Shown here: one piece after another, positions 6,860-15,071 of the stretch
Layout of the letters: each line of letters starts with the position of its first letter
Position numbering within the stretch: position 1 is the first letter of the stretch
NCBI GenBank assembly: GCA_040768585.1
Contig: JAXGMQ010000001.1
Location: forward strand, 1,302,001-1,366,000
Length of the DNA stretch: 64,000 bases
Direction: 5' to 3'
Origin: JAXGMQ01 sp040768585
GTDB lineage: Bacteria > Caldisericota > Caldisericia > JAAYUI01
Notes under the pieces: model-generated
What the model was told of the DNA's origin: nothing
What the model saw: the letters and a program-made list of their open reading frames with translations, nothing else
Databases searched by the model: none
Translations under genes and position numbers: made by a program

Positions 6860-8695
6860 AGCATTTTTGTGGAAAAATTGACCCAAAACGGATACACTGT
6901 CAAAGTGATTCAAAGATTCTACAAAGGAGACCAAAACCTTTTTTGGGACGCGCTTCCCTACGCGTACGCTCTTTTGAGAATTGCCCCTGACGCTTCGTTT
7001 TTTATTCAGGATGAAAAGCTGGGCACGTCAGACCCCAGGATAAAAATCGATTCCAGGTATCAGGTAACGACAGACTATTGCAGTGCTCATGCAGGAGCTG
7101 TCTGGATACACCAGGATATCTCAGAGGGCCCTTTCTTTGTGCCACCAATTGAACCTCCTGCGTGGAAAAAACTTGGCATCCACCTGAAAAAGATTGATAC
7201 ATCCTATGAAGACATTGCTGATAGTTTTGGGCTGTGGCTGCATCTTGAGCATATGGGAATAAAAAGAAATCCAGGATTTCTGATTCGCTCAATCACCGAG
7301 AGCAGCAACTACATCGGCATTGTCCCAACCCAAAACACACAAAGGTCTATCTCGTCAATCATTGTGGATGATGAATTGAAGAAAAAATACTTCCAACTCT
7401 TTGTCGCCTCATACAAGGGCGCGCTTGCGGTGAATCCAGAGGAAAAGAGAGACGAGGTCAGAAAAAGAGCGAGGAAAATTCAAGCTGCGTTTACTGATTT
7501 CTTTAAAACCAACTCAAATCCGACAGTGTCACAACTCCAGGAGTATGTGTGGAAGATAGGATTTTCTGAGCTTTTTGGCAAAACCGCTCCAAGAGTCAGA
7601 AGAGCGTCTGAGATTTTCACACTCGCCTCTGATGAAATCAGGCACATTGTCCTTGTGACAGCACTTTCTCATCCTGATGAGTTTATAGAGAGCTACAACG
7701 AATCGCTCAACAAGGCAAAACTTCCCTTGAAGCGTTTGAAGAAAACCCGTGATGGTTGGGTTGAGCTGCCATTCTTTCTTGAGTGCATGTTGGATGGAAA
7801 CCTTGTAAGGTTTCGGATAAGGGTGTTTTTCAACGAGGACTCTATCAGCATTAATCTTATATACCCGCCAACTGGCTTCACACTTGAGACGAAGGTTCCA
7901 AAAAAACCGTCTTTGCAGGACATTCGAGAAGCTTTCCTGCCAATTTGCGGCACACAGACCCTCATTGGCAAAGCTGGGCCTTTGCTCGCTGAGGTGACGC
8001 GTCCCCCCTCAATCATTGCTCTGCCTGAGACTGGCAGCAAATATTCACCGATGGTATACCACCTCACAAGAGAGCTTCAGAGCACGGGTGTAAGCTTCCC
8101 AAATGGCACAATCCTGAGACTTGGTGTGCATGCGCTCGATTCGCTGAAGCAACTGGGCGATACAGCCGTGAATCTACCCCCATTCCTCTCCTGCCACTGG
8201 GGAGGCAGAAAAAGTGCTGCTTGGATAGCAGACAACTGGAAAAGCTCAGCACTTACTGCCACCAACTTGATCTCCAGCATGAACTACCACCCCATGCAGG
8301 TTCTGAATCTTGCAAGGTATGTTGTGCTTGAGAAGTGCAACAAATTGACATGTCCCCTCCCGCCAAAGCTTGCAAAACTTGGAGATGTTCGAGGTATCAG
8401 TGCGCCTTTGAGTTTTGGGGCAACCAAAAAACTTGAGGAACTGCTTGATACAAGAGATGAGCTATTGAAGGAACGAAGAGAAAAAAGAGCTGAGTTTTCA
8501 AAACTCGATGAGCTATACAAGGTTAACAAAGCCATTGAGCTTATGATGATAGGGCTTTTGAAACGCCACTGTCAGCTTGCATCGCTGTTCTATGTCGACA
8601 GGAGACCATTTGCGCTGAGTTTCTATCTGGCATGGGGCAGAGAGCTGATTGAGTCGATGGCGGACATGGCGCACCAAAGGAGGGAACCATGCTAA
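6839..8695 (+). CDS. unknown 618-aa cytoplasmic protein
   Basis: I do not recognise a family. No signal peptide or membrane helix is visible. Notable points: an aromatic N-terminus (QNLFWDALPYAYALLRI), a basic helical segment about 200-225 (EEKRDEVRKRARKIQAAF), a charged coiled-coil-like stretch about 545-575 (LEELLDTRDELLKERREKRAEF) and a Cys/His pair near the C-terminus (LLKRHCQLASLFYVDRRPF). The start is undecided. GTG 6839 has GGGAG 9 nt upstream. GTG 6905 lies 6 nt after a TACACT -10 box, and starting there would leave the divergent promoter free. It overlaps the next lipoprotein gene by 7 nt, so the two are translated together. Confidence 0.8.
   Translation: MCSSNSQSIFVEKLTQNGYTVKVIQRFYKGDQNLFWDALPYAYALLRIAPDASFFIQDEKLGTSDPRIKIDSRYQVTTDYCSAHAGAVWIHQDISEGPFFVPPIEPPAWKKLGIHLKKIDTSYEDIADSFGLWLHLEHMGIKRNPGFLIRSITESSNYIGIVPTQNTQRSISSIIVDDELKKKYFQLFVASYKGALAVNPEEKRDEVRKRARKIQAAFTDFFKTNSNPTVSQLQEYVWKIGFSELFGKTAPRVRRASEIFTLASDEIRHIVLVTALSHPDEFIESYNESLNKAKLPLKRLKKTRDGWVELPFFLECMLDGNLVRFRIRVFFNEDSISINLIYPPTGFTLETKVPKKPSLQDIREAFLPICGTQTLIGKAGPLLAEVTRPPSIIALPETGSKYSPMVYHLTRELQSTGVSFPNGTILRLGVHALDSLKQLGDTAVNLPPFLSCHWGGRKSAAWIADNWKSSALTATNLISSMNYHPMQVLNLARYVVLEKCNKLTCPLPPKLAKLGDVRGISAPLSFGATKKLEELLDTRDELLKERREKRAEFSKLDELYKVNKAIELMMIGLLKRHCQLASLFYVDRRPFALSFYLAWGRELIESMADMAHQRREPC
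6870..6898 (+). promoter_or_regulatory. possible leaderless promoter inside the 618-aa frame
   Basis: TGGAAA (6870-6875), 17-nt spacer, TACACT (6893-6898), 6 nt, in-frame GTG at 6905. If real, the 618-aa protein starts 22 residues later than the longest frame. Confidence 0.35.
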
Positions 8696-9141
8696 AGAAA
8701 CTGCTGATGGCAGTATTTGTTGTGATACTTGTGGCAGGATGCGCAGGAGGTGTGAACCTCTCACTCGATACCCTTGTTTTTGCATCTGATGTGACAAGGA
8801 TGGGAGATTTCACAAAACTCGAGGACACAGACTTCACAGAGAACCAAAAGGTTTTTGTGGTGGCTGTTGTCTCAGGGTTTGCATCTGAGCAAACCAGTGA
8901 GGATGCGTGGTCTTCCTGGCCAATCGTTACCCTCAAACTCAGAAACAGTGAAGGAAAGCTCCTCAACACGACTCAACCCTTTACCGATATGGTCGAAACT
9001 GAGGTAGAGCAAACCGAATTCAAACTGCCCTCGGAGGTGACAATCTCCGCAAAATCTGGAGATTATACCATCGAAGTGATTGTTGAGGATGGAATAACAG
9101 GCGAGAGGGCGATGGGAGAGTTGAAGTTCAAAGTAAGATAG
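8689..9141 (+). CDS. small lipoprotein, unknown function
   Basis: 150 aa. A signal peptide ends in LVAGC (Cys 18), a canonical lipobox, so the protein is membrane-anchored outside the cytoplasm. The mature part is beta-rich (VTLKLRNSEGKLLN, SGDYTIEVIVEDGITGERA), suggesting one Ig-like or C2-like sandwich. The ATG at 8689 follows AAGGAGGGA and overlaps the stop of the 618-aa gene by 7 nt. The gene pair is the only link to a function, and the partner is itself unknown. Confidence 0.82.
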   Translation: MLKKLLMAVFVVILVAGCAGGVNLSLDTLVFASDVTRMGDFTKLEDTDFTENQKVFVVAVVSGFASEQTSEDAWSSWPIVTLKLRNSEGKLLNTTQPFTDMVETEVEQTEFKLPSEVTISAKSGDYTIEVIVEDGITGERAMGELKFKVR

Positions 9142-9151
9142 TGGATCATGC

Positions 9152-9183
9152 AAATCTTTATCGAGAAAATTTGTTAAAGATTT
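9152..9183. terminator. possible bidirectional hairpin between convergent genes
   Basis: AAATCTTTA at 9152-9160 is inverted as TAAAGATTT at 9175-9183, with a 14-nt loop. The AT-rich 9-bp stem sits between a plus-strand and a minus-strand gene end; its right arm reaches the last codons of the minus gene. Confidence 0.3.
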
Positions 9184-10051
9184 AGCTCAGAAACGGATCC
9201 CTATCCCTCTCCTCTTTTGGCTTTTCAACCTCCACCTTGAAGCTCTCACCGCAGTGGGGGCATGTGACTCTTCCTGTTCTCAGATTGACTTTGGATGTCA
9301 GCTCCTGCTTGTAGTTGTTGTAGTATTCGTAGTTTTCAACTGGCTCAATCATCTCCTCTGAAACATCTTCTACCTCGTCAAACGAAGGGAAGTCTTTTGT
9401 GAGTTTAACAAGCTCCCCATAAAGCCTTAGCACAAGTTTTTCGTCAGGATTAAATGACTTGAACTCAATTGCATTAATTGAATGCTGATTGAGAGGTGAT
9501 GAAGTAGAACCGAGTTTGATTCCAGCGACATACAAATCGTCTTGCTTGATCTCTTTATACCAAAACCTTGATTCCTTTGAGTTAGTTTTAAGAGGGACAT
9601 TGCTGTTTGGAAGTTTTTCGGTGAACATGTATTTTTGAGCCTTGGTCTGAATGATGAGCATGTTTGAGTTAGAAAAAACACTGCGATAATTCTCAAGTGG
9701 AATACTTTGTATCTCAGTTGTGTATTTAAATGGCCAGCTAATGACTGTTTGCTTCTCACCGCTTGAGATAATTACTGTTGGCTTGTTGTTTTCATTTGTA
9801 TAGAGAGTTATGTCCACCACAACGTTGTCAACTAGAGATGCGGTGGCAAAAACAAGCAGCAAACCTATTACAACAACAATGAGATATGGCCCCTGGTTAT
9901 CAATATTGGTAGTCGTAGCGAGTATAGCAATTGAAATAACAAGAACCACAAGCAGTGTAGAAATGAATACTTTGACCTTCCTTTTCCATGTTTGTTTGAT
10001 ATCTATCACTTTGCCAGATACTACTTCCGTGAGTTTATTTGTTGTGTTCAT
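9182..10051 (-). CDS. two-TM paralog family member 5, with C-terminal CxxC knuckle
   Basis: 289 aa, last of five tandem paralogs. A basic N-terminus (about 25 aa) is followed by two membrane helices (about 28-48 and 54-75: FISTLLVVLVISIAILA, YLIVVVIGLLLVFATA), then a beta-rich domain carrying the shared motif EKQTVISWPFKYTTEIQ. It ends in a unique tail with CPHCGESF, half of a zinc ribbon; the second CxxC is missing. It overlaps the upstream paralog by 4 nt (ATGA), so it is coupled. The beta domain after two helices recalls bacterial PH-like (bPH/YdbT) domains, but that is inference. Function unknown. Confidence 0.8.
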   Translation of the reverse strand: MNTTNKLTEVVSGKVIDIKQTWKRKVKVFISTLLVVLVISIAILATTTNIDNQGPYLIVVVIGLLLVFATASLVDNVVVDITLYTNENNKPTVIISSGEKQTVISWPFKYTTEIQSIPLENYRSVFSNSNMLIIQTKAQKYMFTEKLPNSNVPLKTNSKESRFWYKEIKQDDLYVAGIKLGSTSSPLNQHSINAIEFKSFNPDEKLVLRLYGELVKLTKDFPSFDEVEDVSEEMIEPVENYEYYNNYKQELTSKVNLRTGRVTCPHCGESFKVEVEKPKEERDRDPFLS

Positions 10052-10743
10052 TGAGTTTGTTTTTCCTTTAATATTAGCCTATTATCTTGGTCTTGTACCA
10101 ATAATTCAGAAGTCATTGAGTTTAGTGTACTGTAAATTCTTATAATTATTTCTGTTGTTGGATTTCTGGAATAGAAAACCCTTTTTTTGTTATTAAACAG
10201 ATCGGTCAGATAGAATTTTGAATAATGATACACGATATCCTTGGATTCAGTTGACCAGAATCTCGGCATTTGTACTAGTGAACCATCTTCGATAATTCTA
10301 AATGGAGCATCTTCGACTAAAATGTAAAGTATGTCTCCCTTGTGTATATAAAGCCTGAATTTATCTGATACTCTATAATTTATATACCCCCTGTAGGAAT
10401 TTACTCTTTGAATTTCCGCCTTGAAATTAAAAGGCCAAGAAATAATCTTTTCGTTTTTTGTATCTCTAATGCTAAGAATTGGTCTACCTTGGTTATTTTT
10501 CGCAAGTTTTATCTCTACTCTTTTTCCATTTGCCACAAATGTGGCTATACCTATAAACATAACACAAGTTACCCCAACAAGAACGGGGATTTTGTAATCA
10601 GATGAAATCTTCGAGGATATTACCACAACAACAATGGCAATAAGCAGACTAATTACAAAAACAGACATCTTAGAGTAGTGATAATCCAGTCTTTCAGTTA
10701 TCTCGCCAGATAAAATCTCAGCAATCTCTTCCTCTGACCTCAT
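10048..10743 (-). CDS. two-TM paralog family member 4
   Basis: 231 aa. Two membrane helices lie at about 27-45 and 50-70 (VFVISLLIAIVVVVIS, IPVLVGVTCVMFIGIATFVA). The following beta-rich domain contains EKIISWPFNFKAEIQR, almost the same as the ISWPFKY..EIQ motif of the next gene, so members 4 and 5 are the closest pair at this end. The C-terminal helix EIIIRIYSTLNSMTSEL matches the equivalent LVLRLYGELVKLTKD of member 5. It overlaps the neighbours on both sides by 4 nt. No catalytic motif. AT-rich. Confidence 0.8.
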   Translation of the reverse strand: MRSEEEIAEILSGEITERLDYHYSKMSVFVISLLIAIVVVVISSKISSDYKIPVLVGVTCVMFIGIATFVANGKRVEIKLAKNNQGRPILSIRDTKNEKIISWPFNFKAEIQRVNSYRGYINYRVSDKFRLYIHKGDILYILVEDAPFRIIEDGSLVQMPRFWSTESKDIVYHYSKFYLTDLFNNKKRVFYSRNPTTEIIIRIYSTLNSMTSELLVQDQDNRLILKEKQTQ

Positions 10744-11333
10744 CTATCAAATCTCCCAATCGCAAAACGTAGTTTGGTGAGTTTTCCAAGTGGTTCTGTT
10801 CTTGGCTCAAACGAGAATAGGATATCACCGTATCCGACCCTATGTGAAGGTCTGTCAAACAAAACAGTCTTAGTATCAAACTTTTCAACAAGAGACAACG
10901 TTTTTGAGTTGCTGCCTATTATCTGAAGGTGGTAGTAGCTGTTTGCAAAGAAAGAGCTTCTAACAATCGATTGCGTGGTGGTAAATGGCGATTTTAGAAC
11001 AGTTTTCCTGTTGCCCCTGGTGAGTTTGATTGTTGCGTTCCCGTCATTTTCTGAAACAGAGATGACAACAGGTTTGTGTGTGTATCTCATGATAAGCCAA
11101 CCAATAAAAGACACTTCAGAAACAATGTATGTGAACACAGGTAGCGGCGTGTCTCGAAAAAACTCAATGAGGAAGAAGGTGATAGAAATCAAAAATAACA
11201 AGTTTGCAAAAAACTTCAGCCCTGGATTGATGAAGTCTTCCTCAAAAACAACTGAACCTTGGGTATTATAAACCTCTGTGTCAACCTCGTCGCTTGTGGA
11301 AAAAACTGGATCATTGAAATTATTTTCGCTCAT
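10740..11333 (-). CDS. two-TM paralog family member 3
   Basis: 197 aa. An acidic cytoplasmic N-terminus (about 35 aa) is followed by two membrane helices (about 41-60 and 66-84), then the beta domain with GNRKTVLKSPFTTTQSIVR and the strand TLSLVEKFDTKT. The start at 11333 has AGGAT only 2 nt away and a TATAAT box 9 nt upstream, so it may head its own transcript with a very short leader. It is coupled to member 4 by a 4-nt overlap. It lacks the AST-YPG tail of members 1 and 2. Function unknown. Confidence 0.78.
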   Translation of the reverse strand: MSENNFNDPVFSTSDEVDTEVYNTQGSVVFEEDFINPGLKFFANLLFLISITFFLIEFFRDTPLPVFTYIVSEVSFIGWLIMRYTHKPVVISVSENDGNATIKLTRGNRKTVLKSPFTTTQSIVRSSFFANSYYHLQIIGSNSKTLSLVEKFDTKTVLFDRPSHRVGYGDILFSFEPRTEPLGKLTKLRFAIGRFDR

Positions 11334-11342
11334 CTATCCTAA

Positions 11343-11370
11343 ATTATATAACTTTCTGATAAAATCTAAA
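11343..11370 (-). promoter_or_regulatory. putative promoter for two-TM paralogs 3-5
   Basis: Minus strand: TTTAGA (11370-11365), 16-nt spacer, TATAAT (11348-11343), 9 nt, ATG 11333. It lies in the 152-nt gap between paralogs 2 and 3. Confidence 0.45.
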
Positions 11371-11485
11371 GCTTCTTGGTGTAGTTTCAAAACAACAACT
11401 CAATCTATGATTCCTGCATAAAAACTTTAAATATTTTGTAACAGGAATCCATTTTGCCTAGCTTTCGAAAATATCCTTCTGACAT

Positions 11486-12064
11486 TCAATGTTGCTGCTT
11501 TTTAAGTATCTCGTAGATTTTTGCCACATCGCCAGGATAGGTGGTGGATGCCTCAAAAGATGTTTCGGGATTGAATCTCATAGGCACAATCTCAACGTCG
11601 TCTGGCAGTTTGGTTCTCGTTGTGACTCGCTCGATCAAAGATATCTCGTTGAAATGCCTGTCTCGGATTGAGAGATTGAAGAATATCGACACGTCATTTC
11701 TCCGAGACAAAGAGGCTGATTCAACCGTCGCTTTGTACGTGTATGGTGGGTTGAATGATATTATTCTCCCGCCCCTTTTTATCCCTATGATTGGTTTGCC
11801 GTCAATAAACTCTAGCCTGAAATCAACGACATTCATGTGTGTTGAGACGAACACCAATCCAGAGATAAAAAGCGCAATCGATGTAACAAGGATTATGTTT
11901 GAGACAACCTGTGAAAACTCCGACTTGCCAATGAGCCAAACCAAAAACACTGCGATTGAGAAAATTATGAAGAGCGAGGCTGGGAGATTCCCGTCTCTGT
12001 TGTCCACAAACTGAGTGTAAACCACCTGACTATCGAGTTCATCAGCCAAACGATTTTTGTTCAT
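11486..12064 (-). CDS. two-TM paralog family member 2
   Basis: 192 aa. Two membrane helices lie at about 28-47 and 54-74 (LFIIFSIAVFLVWLIG, IILVTSIALFISGLVFV). A beta domain with GGRIISFNPPYTYKATVES is followed by the C-terminal block SFEASTTYPGDVAKIYEIL, which is almost repeated in member 1 (SYEASTSYPGNVAKIYEIL), so these two are recent duplicates. No clear ribosome-binding site precedes ATG 12064. It is flanked by 122- and 152-nt gaps. Most likely an integral membrane protein with its beta domain in the cytoplasm; function unknown. Confidence 0.78.
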   Translation of the reverse strand: MNKNRLADELDSQVVYTQFVDNRDGNLPASLFIIFSIAVFLVWLIGKSEFSQVVSNIILVTSIALFISGLVFVSTHMNVVDFRLEFIDGKPIIGIKRGGRIISFNPPYTYKATVESASLSRRNDVSIFFNLSIRDRHFNEISLIERVTTRTKLPDDVEIVPMRFNPETSFEASTTYPGDVAKIYEILKKQQH

Positions 12065-12186
12065 GTTGTTTTAGACACTTACGGTTTGCTGATATTTTGC
12101 TACTTCTCCAGCTGCACATATTTTGAAACTCTTTGCTGGTATTTTGCACTATAGGTGGTGGTTTTCACGGTTAGCAAGTGGATGCA

Positions 12187-12786
12187 TCAATCCACAAATA
12201 TATCTTCAGTATCAATCGACTCATTGCCAGCAAGAATCTCATATATCTTTGCCACATTGCCGGGGTATGAGGTGGAGGCTTCATACGATCGGTTGATACT
12301 TGAACTTCCAGGAGTAATATTAACGTCTTTTGGTATCTTTGAAACCTCCTTTATTTGTTCTCTGATAGAGATAGTGTTCGAGTTGCCGTCTTTTATCTTG
12401 AGTTCGAAGTATTTTTTCAACTCCCACCGCGTATGAACAGTTTCAAGAGAAATCTCATATGCATAAGGAGGAACAAAGGTTGTCTTCTTGCCGGATTTTA
12501 TTATTTCAATTGAGGTTTTACCACCTACTTTTACAATCAAAAAATCTATCTTCAATTTTATAAGTGAAGGCGAAATCAAACCAAAAAAGAGGAGCATCAG
12601 AGGAATTATTACCATTGATTCATTTCCAGATTGGTTTGAATACTCGAGAGTTGGTAGCCATGTAGCTAAAAACAAAGCTGCGATTGACATAAGTGCAATA
12701 GAGATCAGTCTTCCAGTATATTTATTTACAAACTCAGTTGTGAACACTTTTCGATCGGTTTGACCATCGTCGTCCCAAATATCCAT
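12187..12786 (-). CDS. two-TM paralog family member 1
   Basis: 199 aa. An acidic N-terminus (MDIWDDDGQTD) is followed by two membrane helices (about 29-46 and 59-77), a beta domain (GKKTTFVPPYAYEISLET; KDGNSNTISIREQIKEV) and the AST-YPGNVAKIYEIL tail also present in member 2. It starts at ATG 12786 with AAGGAG about 11 nt upstream. It is 28 nt downstream of dCMP deaminase, so it ends the long operon and links the paralog array to it. Function unknown; the conserved tail suggests a shared binding surface. Confidence 0.78.
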   Translation of the reverse strand: MDIWDDDGQTDRKVFTTEFVNKYTGRLISIALMSIAALFLATWLPTLEYSNQSGNESMVIIPLMLLFFGLISPSLIKLKIDFLIVKVGGKTSIEIIKSGKKTTFVPPYAYEISLETVHTRWELKKYFELKIKDGNSNTISIREQIKEVSKIPKDVNITPGSSSINRSYEASTSYPGNVAKIYEILAGNESIDTEDIFVD

Positions 12787-12814
12787 AGTAGAAATTTCTC
12801 CTTAAATACTTGTT

Positions 12815-13330
12815 TTATTCCTTCTTCAACTGCACCAGCTTTATATCCCTTGCCAGAAGCACCTCTTTGACCTGGTCACTGTGGGGGTAGTCGTCGCGAT
12901 AATACAGCGCAATAAGCTCAGGGAATGTATTTGCGATGACCTTTGCGCAGTGATAGCAGGGGAGTGTTGTGACAAAGATTTCCTTGATGTCGCGCCTTGA
13001 GCCCTCGTATCGGGAGATTGCGTTTATCTCGGCGTGGATGACAGGGCAGTCCCAGAGCTCATCACCAGAGGCGTTGAGCTCTCTGTTGCACCTATCACAG
13101 TGGGGCATACCAGACACAACACCGTTGTAACCTGTTGCTCTGATGTTATTGTCAGCATCGACCAGAACACACCCAACCTGTCGCTTAAGGCAGGTTGACC
13201 TTGCTGCAACAAGGGCGGTGATTTGCATAAAATACGTCAATTTGTCTGGTCTGCTCACAATTTTGTGTTCCCCCTCTATCACCTTCGTGGTCTTGTCAAA
13301 GCCGCAGTTTGCGCAGTGGTTCTCACTCAT
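12815..13330 (-). CDS. dCMP deaminase (ComEB-type cytidine/deoxycytidylate deaminase)
   Basis: 171 aa. Catalytic zinc site: HAEINA (His and the proton-shuttle Glu) and PCYHCAK (two Cys), with the LKRQVGCVLVD and GYNG substrate-binding strands of deoxycytidylate deaminases. It converts dCMP to dUMP, feeding dTTP synthesis in the cytoplasm. The first ~20 residues carry an extra CANCGF knuckle and a further Cys pair, CDRC, lies inside the domain (the latter is usual in dCMP deaminases). It lies 24 nt downstream of the surface stalk protein and 28 nt upstream of the first two-TM paralog. No other thymidylate gene is nearby. Confidence 0.92.
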   Translation of the reverse strand: MSENHCANCGFDKTTKVIEGEHKIVSRPDKLTYFMQITALVAARSTCLKRQVGCVLVDADNNIRATGYNGVVSGMPHCDRCNRELNASGDELWDCPVIHAEINAISRYEGSRRDIKEIFVTTLPCYHCAKVIANTFPELIALYYRDDYPHSDQVKEVLLARDIKLVQLKKE

Positions 13331-13354
13331 GGTTTGACCGATCCTTTTTGGTTT

Positions 13355-15055
13355 CTACTGTGCTGGGTATTTTACGGCAATGGATTTAGTTGCCGCATAC
13401 CACTCAACCGATGCTCCAAGTCCTTCGCTGATGAATCTCACTGGCACAACGGTTGAACCCCCAACAATCTGTGGAGCTGGGTCAACAATCACAGCCTGAC
13501 CATTTACCTTGGCGGTCTGTTTCCCAATCCAGAGTTCAATCGTTCTGCCTTCAAGCGAATAGGTGACCTTCCTGGCATCGGCGTCCCAGCCAATCTCAGC
13601 ACCAAGCGCTTCACCAAGGAAACGGAAGGGAACCATCGAACGGCTGCCTATGATGGTGGGGGCAACAGGCATCACGTTTTGCTTGTAAACACCGTTGATT
13701 GTTGCGTCTTTCGAACCAATCATCATGACAACGCTTGTGATTGTTGCGAAGCTTATCTTGTAGGAAAAGCTATATGTGTTGTCAGGGTTTGGTTGTGAAA
13801 TGGGGTCAGAGATGGGGTCGACGACCACGATATTGACGGTGTTTTCGCCGTTTTGCAAAATGACAAACGTTGAGAAACTCCCGTCAGGGTTGGTTTTTGT
13901 GGGCTGACCATTGACAACAACAGACGAGTTCGACTCAGCCGTTCCCGTCACCTCGAAATACTGCTGCCTCGTGGTTGCGCCGTCTGTCAGATTGATGACA
14001 GGTTCAATCAGTTTTGGTGTGACGGTCACTTCCTTCGATGGATCAGATTCAACACCGCTGCTATCGACTGCTTTGATGATGTAGTAGTAGGTTATACCAT
14101 TCTCGACATTGGGGTCGGTGTACTGCATGCCGGACACAAAGAAATCGGTGATCGCGACATTATCATACCCGTTTGGATAGGTCGCCCTGTAGATGTTGTA
14201 GCCGACAATGGGCAAACCTCCCTGGCTCATGTTGACCGTGTCCCAGAAGAGGTGGACTTTATTGTTGCCAGGGTACGCAGAGAATGTCGGAGGGGTGCCA
14301 GGAGGAGCAGCGCCAGAGAGGACAACCATCTTAACTGGCACCTGGATTATCGGTTGTTCCTTGTCGTTAGATGTGACTATGATTGTTGCTTTGTACTCGC
14401 CTGGTTTCATGCCAGCTGCGTCAACAATCACGACTGATGCTGTACTCTTGCCTCCATCTATCATCCCATTGTCAGGTTCGTACTTGAGCCAGTCATACGC
14501 TTGAGAGGTGGCAACCTGCAACAGGATTGGAACTGTTGCCATTCCGGCGTTCGATGAGACGATGACGTTGCCCCTGTAGAGCTGTCCTGCAACGAACCCA
14601 TCGAGGTCTATTGTGATGGTGACTGTGACCACATCTACTTTGACATTGAGCACCTGGCAGGTTATCCAGGATTTATCAGGAGTGGCTGTCACCTGGAGGT
14701 ACTGCTCTCCGGGTGCAGTGCACGTGAGTGTGCGGGACATCTTGCCTCTACCTGGCACTGTGCCAAAATCAATGTATGGCGGGTCTACCATGAGGTTGCC
14801 GTTTGGAGAGTAGAGACTGTTTGTCTCAGGCACCTTTTCGTATGTTTTGGAGAGGGTGAACATGAGGGTACCAGCGCCACGGTTGTAGATACCAAGAGTG
14901 TCGCTCTGCTGCTCTCCCTGTTTGACATAGAAAACCATCTCAGTCTTGGTGAGTTCTATCTTTGGATCGCTGATTGGTAGAGCTGCAATAGGCGTTGCAA
15001 CTGACAGCAACATAACCAAACCAAGTGTTGCAAGCAGCAGTTTTCTCATGTTCAT
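13355..15055 (-). CDS. secreted multi-domain protein: Ig-like, FN3 and copper-amine-oxidase-type stalk domains
   Basis: About 566 aa from ATG 15055 (ATG 15049 also possible; GGAGG lies 4 or 10 nt upstream). A signal peptide ends near ALPIS. Two Ig/BACON-like domains (about 30-240) come first, each with the pattern of a surface beta sandwich. A fibronectin type III domain follows (about 255-350: VHLFWDTV, YNIYRATYPNG, YYYIIKAVDSSG), then an Ig-like segment with VNGQPTKTNPDGSF. Last comes a CuAO_N-type domain (VPFRFLGEALGAEIGWD; VPVRFISEGLGASVEW), which binds surfaces and carries no oxidase activity. Likely exported and wall-associated. It lies in the long operon, 16 nt after murI. Confidence 0.87.
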   Translation of the reverse strand: MNMRKLLLATLGLVMLLSVATPIAALPISDPKIELTKTEMVFYVKQGEQQSDTLGIYNRGAGTLMFTLSKTYEKVPETNSLYSPNGNLMVDPPYIDFGTVPGRGKMSRTLTCTAPGEQYLQVTATPDKSWITCQVLNVKVDVVTVTITIDLDGFVAGQLYRGNVIVSSNAGMATVPILLQVATSQAYDWLKYEPDNGMIDGGKSTASVVIVDAAGMKPGEYKATIIVTSNDKEQPIIQVPVKMVVLSGAAPPGTPPTFSAYPGNNKVHLFWDTVNMSQGGLPIVGYNIYRATYPNGYDNVAITDFFVSGMQYTDPNVENGITYYYIIKAVDSSGVESDPSKEVTVTPKLIEPVINLTDGATTRQQYFEVTGTAESNSSVVVNGQPTKTNPDGSFSTFVILQNGENTVNIVVVDPISDPISQPNPDNTYSFSYKISFATITSVVMMIGSKDATINGVYKQNVMPVAPTIIGSRSMVPFRFLGEALGAEIGWDADARKVTYSLEGRTIELWIGKQTAKVNGQAVIVDPAPQIVGGSTVVPVRFISEGLGASVEWYAATKSIAVKYPAQ

Positions 15056-15071
15056 GTAACCTCCGACGTTA

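Noticed and set aside
6839..8695. LPETG sortase signal in the 618-aa protein
   Set aside because: The LPETGS string is internal (about residue 396) and not followed by a membrane helix; there is no signal peptide.
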